Part shown: one piece after another, positions 1 through 8,642 of the stretch | Layout: the number at the start of each line of letters is the position of its first letter | Position numbering within the stretch: the first letter of the stretch is position 1 | DNA from: Selaginella moellendorffii | Lineage: Eukaryota; Streptophyta; Lycopodiopsida; Selaginellales; Selaginellaceae | Length of the DNA stretch: 64,000 nt | Direction: 5' to 3' | Assembly (NCBI RefSeq): GCF_000143415.4 | Contig: NW_003314383.1 | Location: forward strand, 124,208-188,207 | Made by a program: the position numbers and the translations under genes | The notes under the pieces: model-generated | What the model was told of the DNA's origin: nothing | The model's database searches: none | The model's input: only the letters and a program-made list of their open reading frames with translations

Positions 1-11
1 TTTTTTAAATT

Positions 12-2048
12 TCAAAAACGCTTCCTCTTGCTCGCAAAGAGCTGCTCTCTGCGAAACCAGACGTAGAGGCCGATTCCAGCGATGGCCAAAACGAAGACAA
101 GCCAGCTCCAGGGGAAAGGCGCGTCCTTGAAACATACTATCGCTGCCTCGAGGTGTGAGGAAGCCTCGAAGGCGAGATGGTGAGCGCCGTAGAGGTCGTG
201 CTCGGCGGATTTGAGGAAGAAGAGAGCCAAATTGAAATCGAAGTGAGACATGGCCGATGTTGCCTTGTTGAGCTTGTAGAGTAGTAAGTTCCATCTCTGG
301 TTCATCTCGGTCCCCTGTCTGCTCTTGAGCACAGCCTTCTCGCCTCCCAGTCCCTTCAACGTTTCCAGCATCTCAATGGCTCCCCACACCGTCGTGTTGA
401 GCATCGTGTGCAGGACGTTGCGAGGAGCTGCGTCTCTCTGCGCGAATGACAGCGACGAGAGCTTCGAAAACGGACCAAACGGCGTGTTCCCCAGGCTCCA
501 AGTGTAGTCTAGAAACGTCGAGTTGTGCTCGCTGCTCCAGGTGAGGTACGTCGGTGTCACGCCCCACAGAGTTTGAAGCAGCGACGCGACGAGTGGACGC
601 TCGAGCCTTCTCGTCTCCACCATCATGGGACGATGGTTGCAATTGAACTCGGACACCGTCTGGTATCCTTTGCTCCGGATGGCGATTATCATGTCCCTGA
701 AAGCCATCGACTGATGGTCGCGGTCCAGCATGACGATCCTGTCGCTCTTGAGATCAAAGACGTAGACTGGAACTATCCGAGCCATGAAGTTGTTCGAGCT
801 GCCGCTGGAACCGGCCATCTTCTCTAGCTCCACTTGGTTCTCAGCCAGCAAGTAGTGCAGCTGCTTCGAGTCTATGTAATCGTTGACAAAGAGGCTGTAG
901 CGATCGATGAGAACTCGTGAGGTGTAGCTCTTGGTGGAGCGGGCGAGGAGCGCCGAACACAGAGCGCATTCGTCCATATCTATCGTAAACCTCTTGAAGA
1001 CGAGAGACTGGCCGTGAAAGAGCAGACCCTCCGAGGCCTCCTTCTTGAACGTCTCCTCGATCTCCTCCCACTTTATCTGCTCCGAGTCGCCGCCATCGCC
1101 ATGCTTGAAGTGAAAGAAATGCACCTCCAACTCACGATCGTAGTAGACTGGAATCCTCATCGCGGGAGCTAGCAGCATCTGCGAGGCACTCCAGACGAGC
1201 GCCGCTAGATCAGCCAGCAGCGCCTTTTGAGCCGGGCTCTCGTGAAAAGCCGCCGCGTATGGATAGAGCTCGCTGCGCAGCACCAGACCCTCTCCGGAGA
1301 GAGCCGGGCCATACTCGATCGGACCGGCAGCGAGATCGATCCACACGTAGCGCTCCCGGCCCATCCAAAGATTCCCCAGGCACTTGGTGAAGGCCGAGTG
1401 GAGCTCGTCGCCGTCTCCCGGCTGGTAGTCGTATCCGTACGACCGAGCCTGGCGCTTGAGGTTGAGGATGTAGATGACGTACGACGCCAGCGGCTTGGCG
1501 AGGTCCGCCCGTACCAGCTCGTCCACCACAGTGTACGGCACCGGGGTGTAATAGACGCTCGAGAGTGACGAGGGGCGATCGACAGTGCCTTGGATCGCCC
1601 GAAACATGGAATCGGCGAGATTGCTGCTGCCACTGTCCCTCACCACATCGATCTCGATCTTGGATCTCACGTTTAGCCTGTGATTGCTAGTCCCACCCGT
1701 GCCGATCACATGGACGTGCTCGTTCTTGTTGAGGATCTCCAGGTAGCGCCCCAGCTGCTGCTCCAGCTGATGCTTCTGATCGCTCGAGAAACCCACCAGC
1801 TTCACCGTCACTGACGTTGTGGACTGGAGCGAGAGGATTGAGTGGAGCTTGTAGTCCAGGTCGTGGCGCGGGGTGGAGAGGAAGTGCTTGAGGCCGGGGC
1901 GCAGGAGCTCGAATGTGTCGTTGCCGGCCAGGGGATCCGCCTTGAATTCCTGCGCCAAGACCGTGTCGAGCCCGTAGGATGACGCGTCGGAGCCGGTGGC
2001 AGCGATCGACGCAAGCAGCAGCGCAAGAATGCCGGCGAATCCATCCAT
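12..2048 (-). CDS. Conserved plant type I membrane protein (DUF7906-like)
   Basis: This is an uninterrupted 678-residue reading frame. The N-terminus has a hydrophobic signal-peptide-like stretch (about residues 5-21). A long lumenal or extracellular region follows, and a single hydrophobic segment lies near residues 650-666. The protein ends in a short basic tail (RREQLFASKRKRF), which predicts a type I topology. The overall form resembles the plant DUF7906 family (Arabidopsis At3g28720 and the exine-formation protein At5g58100), but this is recognition from memory and not an alignment. No catalytic motif is visible. The biochemical function is unknown, and a secretory-pathway or plasma-membrane location is inferred. 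The start is the first ATG before the signal peptide. Confidence 0.7.
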   Translation of the reverse strand: MDGFAGILALLLASIAATGSDASSYGLDTVLAQEFKADPLAGNDTFELLRPGLKHFLSTPRHDLDYKLHSILSLQSTTSVTVKLVGFSSDQKHQLEQQLGRYLEILNKNEHVHVIGTGGTSNHRLNVRSKIEIDVVRDSGSSNLADSMFRAIQGTVDRPSSLSSVYYTPVPYTVVDELVRADLAKPLASYVIYILNLKRQARSYGYDYQPGDGDELHSAFTKCLGNLWMGRERYVWIDLAAGPIEYGPALSGEGLVLRSELYPYAAAFHESPAQKALLADLAALVWSASQMLLAPAMRIPVYYDRELEVHFFHFKHGDGGDSEQIKWEEIEETFKKEASEGLLFHGQSLVFKRFTIDMDECALCSALLARSTKSYTSRVLIDRYSLFVNDYIDSKQLHYLLAENQVELEKMAGSSGSSNNFMARIVPVYVFDLKSDRIVMLDRDHQSMAFRDMIIAIRSKGYQTVSEFNCNHRPMMVETRRLERPLVASLLQTLWGVTPTYLTWSSEHNSTFLDYTWSLGNTPFGPFSKLSSLSFAQRDAAPRNVLHTMLNTTVWGAIEMLETLKGLGGEKAVLKSRQGTEMNQRWNLLLYKLNKATSAMSHFDFNLALFFLKSAEHDLYGAHHLAFEASSHLEAAIVCFKDAPFPWSWLVFVLAIAGIGLYVWFRREQLFASKRKRF

Positions 2049-2214
2049 ATTTCCTGTTCTTACCCGGAATCAAGCTAAAGCCCTAGACGCCATAGCTGCC
2101 AGTTCTAGAACCCTAGAACTAGTCCGTTTTATGCCCGTTTGATCGATCAGGTAAGGCTCGTCGCCATGGTAAGCTTCTCCGTACGACCGGGCCTCTCTTC
2201 GCTCAAGACTCACT

Positions 2215-2900
2215 ACCGGCATGCTCCGCCGTTTCCAAGTCATGGAAGAGTCCATCCTCTCCTTTCGCCGCCGCTGGCCAAAACCGTGGCGACAAGGAAT
2301 GCTTGCGGGTTATGACAAGCTCCCTCTTGCTCGGCGACCGCTGCCTCGCTGGGGATCTATCACGGCCGAACCACCAGGAGTTTGCGTTGCCTTACACCGA
2401 AACCGTTTAGCGCTCTCCCCGAGCTCCCGTTCTCGCCAGCCTACGTCAAGACGAGGAAGCAGCGGAATTTATAGCTTACGAACAAAGCTTTCCTCCTCGA
2501 GCTGTATTTCCAGACTTGGACGGCTACTTCTACGATCTCACCATCCTGGGATTTTACGACTTCGGCCGTGCCAGGTGGAGTCCCTGTGCGGCCCCCGCAG
2601 CCTGAAGATCAAGGTTGAACAAGGTGGAGAGAGCCTGCGCTGCGTTTTGCCGCGCCAGGGTGACAAGGGTGACTTAGTTACAGTCTCCGCAGGGCTTCAT
2701 AACGCCATACTTGAGGAAGTGTACCCTGGGCAGCCGGATTTCCGACACATTTTTTGTTGCAATACCGCTGGACACCTTTTCGGAGTCAGGGATCGTGTTT
2801 GTTTACAACTTCAGCACAGGGCAGTGGGGTGGAGTGGATGGAAACAGATGAGTTAGCTAAGGCAGTCTTTATCGGCCGTCCTCTGGATTCAGAGAACGTT
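2215..2900 (+). pseudogene. F-box gene relic, truncated copy of the downstream F-box gene
   Basis: The bases closely follow the intact F-box gene at 3127-4362. For example, 2221-2400 matches 3219-3397 and 2430-2640 matches 3725-3965. Two internal segments are missing: about 315 bp equivalent to 3403-3717, and about 140 bp of the later coding part. Several small indels break the frame. The F-box start itself lies outside the copy. The relic runs in the same orientation immediately upstream of the intact gene, as expected for a decayed tandem duplicate. Confidence 0.8.
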
Positions 2901-3126
2901 TCGCGGTCGCAGCGATCTACAGCCAAACAAAACGTGGAGAAGCTTACAATCGCATATTGCGCTGTGCAAGAAGAGCGGCGAGATCTGTGGGGGGATTACT
3001 TCCCATCACTTCACGGTGCTTTGCTTGTGCAGTTTGCCAAAGGTTTAAGGAACATCCCATTCTTGATTCTCGCCTTTCTTCCCTTTGCAGCAATATAAGG
3101 CGCAGCACTTTTAGGCATTCCTCGGA

Positions 3127-4362
3127 ATGAAGCAGGCCAAGCAGACGCCTGTATCGGTTCTGCTCGCTCAAGATGACATTTTGGAGTTGGTTCTCAGCTC
3201 TGTGGACCTGGCCTCACTGCCGGCACGCTCCGCCGTTTGCAAGTCATGGAAGTCCATCCTCGGCAATCCCTCTTTCCGCCGCCGCTGGTGCCAAAACAGT
3301 GGCGACAAGGAATCCTTGCGGGTTATGACTAGCTCCTTCTGCAGCCACCGTTGCCTCGCCTGGGATCCATCACAGCCGAACCACGAGGAGTTGGCGTTGC
3401 CCTACTCACCACAACCCTTTCCTCATACGCTAGTCGTTGCTTCCGCGGGTGGCCTGGTATTCATCTTGAGGTCGCCCAAACCCGACCTGGATCCCACTAG
3501 CGATTTGTTTCACCTGGTGGTGGGCAATCCCGTCACCCAAGAGTGGATGGAACTGTCACCGCTCCACTGGAAGGACAGAGAAAGACACACTCATGTGGGA
3601 GCGCTCGACTTTGCCATGTTTGTCTACAATAATGGCTTCAAAGTCGGCCTGTACTACACCGCCCCCAACACCTCGGGCCACTGGTGCTGCATCTACGACT
3701 CGGCAACACGCGCGTCTTCTCTCCCCAAGCTCCCGTTCTCCCGATCCTACGTCAAGGCGAGGGAGCAGCGGAATGTAGCTTACGAACAAAGCTTTCGTCC
3801 TCGAGCTGTATTTCCAGACTTGGACGAGTACTTCTATGACCTCACCATCCTGGGATTTTACGACTTCGGCCGCGCCAGGTGGAGCACCGGTGCGGCCGTC
3901 CGCAGCCTGAGGATCACAACGGGCCACGAAGACAAGGTTGAAGAAGGTGGAGCGAGTCTGCGCTGCGTTTTGCCGCTCCCAGGTACATGCACGACGAGGC
4001 TGTGGGAGCACAATGGCCAGCGCTACTTTGCAAGCGGTTGGATGTATGCGGGAGGTGACCGGGAGGAAGGGGACTGCGGAGTTGATGGCTATGGCGTGTG
4101 GAAAGTCGATGAGAATGGTGGCTTGGTTCCAGTGTCTGCAGTTCTCCATGACGCAATACTTGAAGAAGTGTATCCTGGGCGGCGGAATCTTGGATACATT
4201 TTCCGTTGCAAGACCGCTGCAGAGGGGAACCTCGTCACTTTTTCGGAGACAGGGATCGTATTTGTTTACTACTTGAGCACAGGGCAGTGGGGTGGAGTGG
4301 ACCGAAACCCAGAGGATTTAGCCAAGGCAGTGCTTTATCGGCCGTCGCTTAGGACACTTTAG
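3127..4362 (+). CDS. F-box protein, 411 aa
   Basis: This is a single-exon gene. An F-box lies at residues 15-55 (DDILELVLSSVDLASLPARS, then CKSW), with the usual hydrophobic spacing and the conserved Trp. The C-terminal part of about 340 residues is rich in aromatic residues and has the TQEW and LxxAVLYR-type patterns of F-box/kelch-like plant proteins, but no clean kelch repeat is visible. F-box proteins act as substrate adaptors of SCF E3 ubiquitin ligases, and the target here is unknown. The gene follows a decayed tandem copy of itself. The ATG chosen is 14 residues before the F-box, and nothing upstream in frame is likely. Confidence 0.82.
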   Translation: MKQAKQTPVSVLLAQDDILELVLSSVDLASLPARSAVCKSWKSILGNPSFRRRWCQNSGDKESLRVMTSSFCSHRCLAWDPSQPNHEELALPYSPQPFPHTLVVASAGGLVFILRSPKPDLDPTSDLFHLVVGNPVTQEWMELSPLHWKDRERHTHVGALDFAMFVYNNGFKVGLYYTAPNTSGHWCCIYDSATRASSLPKLPFSRSYVKAREQRNVAYEQSFRPRAVFPDLDEYFYDLTILGFYDFGRARWSTGAAVRSLRITTGHEDKVEEGGASLRCVLPLPGTCTTRLWEHNGQRYFASGWMYAGGDREEGDCGVDGYGVWKVDENGGLVPVSAVLHDAILEEVYPGRRNLGYIFRCKTAAEGNLVTFSETGIVFVYYLSTGQWGGVDRNPEDLAKAVLYRPSLRTL

Positions 4363-4430
4363 TTTTTAAACAACACGAGTTACTCAACTTTACATCAATG
4401 TTACTTCTAAAAGCCCTATAGAACCCTAGA

Positions 4431-4883
4431 ATGGCGACGATGCTCAAGGTCCGTGATCTCCGCCCCTCGGTGGGAAACAACATCAACACGACCTTCATCA
4501 TCCTGGAGAAGTACAACGCCTCGCGCAGCGACGGCGGCATTCTCATGTGCATCGCGCTCGTCGCCGATTCCACCGCCAGCGTCCACCTCCAGATGTGGGG
4601 CGCCGAGTGCGACGCCTTCCAGCCCAGCGACATCGTCCGCCTCACCAACGGCATCTTCTCCTTCCACAAGGCCAATCTGGTGCTCCGCGCCGGGAAGAAG
4701 GGCCTGCTCGAAAAGATTGGCGAGTTCTCCATGGTCTTCGTGGAGATCCCAAACATGAGCACCATGCAATGGGTCCAAGACCCCACCAATCCCAAAGGCT
4801 GGATTCCTCTCACTCACTCTTCGCCGGCGCCCACCGGACCGATGCTCGCTGGTGCCGCTTCCTCAAATCCGGGAAGACACTAG
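4431..4883 (+). CDS. SOSS complex subunit B / hSSB1-like OB-fold protein
   Basis: The 150-residue intronless frame begins with a short beta-rich OB-fold (residues 5-115). It has the hSSB/SOSS-B signatures: RDLRPS near the N-terminus, GAECDAFQPSDIVRLTNG in the middle, and an LVLRAGKKG-type strand before the domain end. The last 35 residues are Pro/Ser/Gly-rich, as in the disordered tails of this family. In animals SOSS-B binds single-stranded DNA at double-strand breaks, and in plants the family is a conserved nuclear ssDNA/RNA binder. The length fits the family (about 120-210 aa). The ATG is 5 residues before the domain. The nearest gene downstream is convergent. Confidence 0.85.
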   Translation: MATMLKVRDLRPSVGNNINTTFIILEKYNASRSDGGILMCIALVADSTASVHLQMWGAECDAFQPSDIVRLTNGIFSFHKANLVLRAGKKGLLEKIGEFSMVFVEIPNMSTMQWVQDPTNPKGWIPLTHSSPAPTGPMLAGAASSNPGRH

Positions 4884-4966
4884 ATAGAACTTTAGATGCT
4901 AGAACCAAAGAAAAAAGGTAGAAGAAAAAAGAAAGAACAAGGTGTTCTCTGGATCCAGACGAAGAA

Positions 4967-6808
4967 TTAAATGTAGCTCAAGTCTGGACTGACCTCTATT
5001 GCCTCCACTTCTTCAATCATCTGCACGACTTGGATCATCTTGGGCCTCTCCTCGGCTGCTCGAGTTACGCAGGCCATGGCGACTTTGAGCAGCCCGTTCA
5101 TCTGTTCTTGCTTGGAAACCTCGATGGCGTTGTCAAACACTGCCGACGTCCACTCGTCGTTCACGGTTGCTATCGCCCAGCTCGGAAGATCCATCTTCGA
5201 TGAGTTCCCAGCCTGGTCTCCACCGCTAGATTCTTCTTCCGCCGGGAGCTTTCCAGTGAGCAGCTCTAGCAGGATGACCCCGAAGCTGAAGACGTCTGCC
5301 TTTCTTGATATGTCCGAGGCAGTCTGGCACTCGGGAGCTCTGTAGCCGTTCTTCTCCAGCGCTTGATCGCTAGGAACGAAGGGTAACAGGCCAAAGTCGG
5401 AAACTCGAGCCTCGTACCTCTCGGTGAGAAGAACATTGGACGACTTGATGTTGCCATGCGGGAGCTTGCACTGGTGGTGCAGGAACTTTAAACATCTTGC
5501 AACGCCTAGAGAGATCTTGAGGCGTTTGGACCACGAAAGCCTGGACGGAGTTCCCGGACTGTTACCTGGTAACAATGTCACTTGGCTTTAGAAAGATACT
5601 TGCGAGATTCACTTACCATGCAAGACGTTGTGCAAGCTTCTCTTTGGCATGTAGTCGTATACCAGCAGCTTCTCGATCCTGGCATAAAAATAAAAAGCTC
5701 TCAGCCGCAGGAGATTCGTATGCGTCATTCGGCCGACAATTCCCATTCTCCTCTCGAACACCTTCTTGCTGCATCCCGTCCGGTCCACTAGCCTCTTCAC
5801 TGCTACGAAGCCTCCAGTACAGAGGGCTTTGTAAGTGCTCCCGAGGCTTCCCTTGCCAAGCAGCTCTGCAGAAGCTTGGAGGAGGTCCGCGAGCTGAAAC
5901 TTGCCAGCATCCCTTGTGACAAAGACAATGTCGCCGGATGCCATCTCTTTCTTCTCGGTTCCTGTTGTTGCTGTGTCGGACTTATCAACGTCTTTGGACG
6001 ATGCACGGAGGTATCTGTAGCCGAAAAATAAGGCCGAAAAACTGAGGACAAACGCACCGATGACCGCAACGGCAATGATGACAATAATCTGCTGAGAAGG
6101 TTTTTGCGTCCTGGACTTTGGAGGACAAGGAGCGAAGCTCGGGGGTCCACAGAGAGCTGAGTTCCCAACGTATGCTGTCGGATATCTACTTGCCATAGCG
6201 CTGGGAACAGGACCGCTCAAGTTGTTCCAGGAAACATTGAAGTCTGTCAAGTTTGGTATGTTGGACACGTCGGGAACTCCGCCAGTCAGGGAATTCATCT
6301 CTAGACGCAATGTGAGCAGCTTCCGCAAACCACCTATCGCTGCTGGGATAGATCCACTCAGATGATTGTTGGAGACGTCCACCCTGTCGAGATCTTGCAG
6401 CGTGAGAAGAGCTTCCGGAATCGATCCTTCAAGTCGATTGGAGTTGAGATACAGCTTCTGTAATCTCCTACACCTGGATAAGTCCGATGGAATTCTGCCC
6501 GTCAAGTTATTTCCCTTCAAGCTTAGAACTTTCAACTCCGTCAACTGGCCTAAACCGTTCTCTAAAACACCTGGAAACCTGCGGTTCTCAAGCCTGAGTT
6601 TAACTACGCGATTATCTGAGTTGCAGATTACACCATCCCAGTTGTCAGTACAGGGATTATTGCCCGTCCAACTCGATCCGAGAGTCTGCTTTAAATCTGC
6701 CTTCTCTTTAAAACTCAAAAGAGCCTCCCTATCCGAGTCTAGATCAGAGCATCCCATAGAGACCAGAAGGAACACTACCACCGCTATTAACTCTTCGTTT
6801 AGGCCCAT
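4967..6808 (-). CDS. LRR receptor-like kinase, LRR-III type, probable pseudokinase
   Basis: Two exons (6808-5617 and 5565-4967) are joined across a 51-bp GT-AG intron at 5616-5566, which restores the codon for Gly in HGNS. Domains in order are a signal peptide (1-20), the LRRNT_2 motif (about 25-63, with NPCTDNWDGVIC), five to six LRRs (70-200), a transmembrane segment (about 240-265) and a kinase domain (about 310-590). The kinase has GKGSLGSTYKA and AVKRL, but the catalytic loop reads HGNIKSSNVLL instead of HRD, and the DFG segment is DFGLLPF. These are hallmarks of LRR-III 'inactive' receptor kinases (RLK902/RKL1/PRK relatives). Such proteins sit in the plasma membrane and signal mostly as scaffolds or co-receptors. 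The ligand is unknown. Confidence 0.88.
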
Positions 6809-7196
6809 CCTCTTCCGCCTCTACCAGGCCAAACCTCCTCCGACCAGGTCTAGCAGATAAAGAAGCCTTGATTAATGCTTCATTGCCTTGGGCGCTCCAT
6901 GGACGTGGTTGGCACCAGGGATAGCGACTAAATTTGCAGCTGGACATAGGAAGCTGGACATAAGAAGTATCACTTGGTTTGCCAGGAATCTGTAGAACAA
7001 AGTAGGATTAAACGCGTCAAAATAAAAGCATAAGTGATCACCTGAACAAAGCAATTCTTTGAGCTCAATCTGCAAGCCCCTGACCTGCAATGGGAGAGAA
7101 GGAAAGCACGTCAAAAACCAAGAAAACATAACGGAGACTAAAAACGCTAAGCGGAAGCCAGAAGAAAAGAAAGGGATACCATCTAGCTTCAGACAC
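6809..7196. other. Intergenic, probable 5' and 3' UTRs of flanking minus-strand genes
   Basis: No conserved coding signal was seen. Short reading frames here have no recognisable domain. The segment separates the receptor-kinase start from the stop of the upstream gene on the same strand, so it probably carries the promoter and 5' UTR of the kinase plus a 3' UTR. Confidence 0.5.
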
Positions 7197-8558
7197 TCAT
7201 TCCCTCGGATGGTAAAACCGTTGCTGAGAAAAATAGACTGCAAAAGCTACACCGGTCACCAGAAAACCAGCGGCGACAGCAACCTTGAGCCAGTCCGGAA
7301 TTGTGTCCGGAAGTTCATATCGACTACTATGCTCCTGCCAATACTTGAGCAACTTGATAGATAAACGTACCTTTTCACTGATGCTGTCCAAGCCGTTCGG
7401 AAAGAGTTCATCCTCCGGTCGTGTCAATTCAGCAACCTCCTTCTCGACCTCTGGGGGTGATTGTTCCTGGATCTGGCTAAAGCTCATCTTTCGTAATGCG
7501 TCAGCAACCACAAGCTGGGGGAGACTCGGCCTCGACATGAGCTTCATCTTGTCGGATTCCTGTTGATCGATAGACCCTGTAAAAGTTCCTAAGCGCCTGT
7601 GGCAGCTCTCATACGCCCCCATCACTGTCTCCATCTGTGAACTAAATACTGTTATTTCTGTCTCACTGTCTTTAAACGAAAGCTGGCTCGGCAGCGATGC
7701 GTCCTGGACCTGGTGCTTCATCAGCTCACTAGTCTCGTCGCTCTTCTTTTCCGCCAGAGGGGAGCTGCCAATGGCTTTTTCCTCGTGCCAACAGTGAGGA
7801 ACAGTGTCCCAAGAGTCCGAGAAGGACGCATCACTGTCGACGTCTAGCCGAGAGTAAATCTTGCTAGCACGTAAATGGTGCCATCTTTCCAAAAGGTCCT
7901 GTTGCAGGAACCCAGAACAGAGACTGCTGTCCCCAGAAGATCCGTCACAAGTGCCGCTGATATCTGTAGTCGACTCACTGTCTGGATCGTCAGATATCCA
8001 TTCCAGTGAAGCTCGTCCCGGCCTTGGTACTTTCTTCTCCTTGTGCAAAATGGTAGCAACCTTTGGTAAGGCTTCGACTGTCAAGAGCGCTCGGGGCTTC
8101 GACTTGCGGCGGTCTTTCACGTCTCCCTTGACAGTGGGTCCGATTCCAAAACATCCATCCAAGTCGCGAGAGGCTTTCTTCCGGAGAATATCGGGGGAAC
8201 AAGACGGCTGTGCTGGAGGAGCGATGTGATTCCCAGCAGTGCCGCTCGACCTGGGAGGAGAAACCTGGACTGGATCTGGCTGCTTCGCTGCTGCTGCGAT
8301 CACCCGAGATTGAGCCACGGTAGCCTCGAGCCACTTGAGACACGGCGCCACATCCACGGCAGTGCCCGCATTGTCAGCTCCTGATCTGGGAGATTTGTTG
8401 CAAGGCTTGCGCTCTCCGAGAGGACGGCGGAGGAGATTCGAGGAGCAGTGCCGAAGCTGGAGATTAGTACCTGGAGGACGCCGATTCTCCTTTGCGGGCT
8501 CGCCGTGCCGACGCATCTTCTCCAGCTCCAAAAACCCTAGCGCTTGGTCTGACTCCAA
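7197..8558 (-). CDS. Unknown tail-anchored protein, 453 aa
   Basis: The family is not recognised. The intronless frame is hydrophilic, Ser/Pro- and Lys/Arg-rich over residues 1-410. It ends in one hydrophobic segment (about 430-447, VAVAAGFLVTGVAFAVYF) followed by eleven residues, which is the layout of a C-terminally anchored membrane protein. A region near residues 225-300 is acidic and Trp/His-containing, and the segment just before the anchor is amphipathic. The N-terminal ATG at 8558 gives MESDQALGF. A second ATG 14 residues later (MRRHGEP) is also possible. The codon pattern and continuous length over 1.36 kb support a real gene, but the function is not predictable from sequence. Confidence 0.65.
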   Translation of the reverse strand: MESDQALGFLELEKMRRHGEPAKENRRPPGTNLQLRHCSSNLLRRPLGERKPCNKSPRSGADNAGTAVDVAPCLKWLEATVAQSRVIAAAAKQPDPVQVSPPRSSGTAGNHIAPPAQPSCSPDILRKKASRDLDGCFGIGPTVKGDVKDRRKSKPRALLTVEALPKVATILHKEKKVPRPGRASLEWISDDPDSESTTDISGTCDGSSGDSSLCSGFLQQDLLERWHHLRASKIYSRLDVDSDASFSDSWDTVPHCWHEEKAIGSSPLAEKKSDETSELMKHQVQDASLPSQLSFKDSETEITVFSSQMETVMGAYESCHRRLGTFTGSIDQQESDKMKLMSRPSLPQLVVADALRKMSFSQIQEQSPPEVEKEVAELTRPEDELFPNGLDSISEKVRLSIKLLKYWQEHSSRYELPDTIPDWLKVAVAAGFLVTGVAFAVYFSQQRFYHPRE

Positions 8559-8642
8559 AATCTAGAGCTTGGAGGGAAAAATACAAACCTCACGGAAGAT
8601 GCGTTGCTCACGGAAGATGCTGACGACACCGGAATATTCTCC

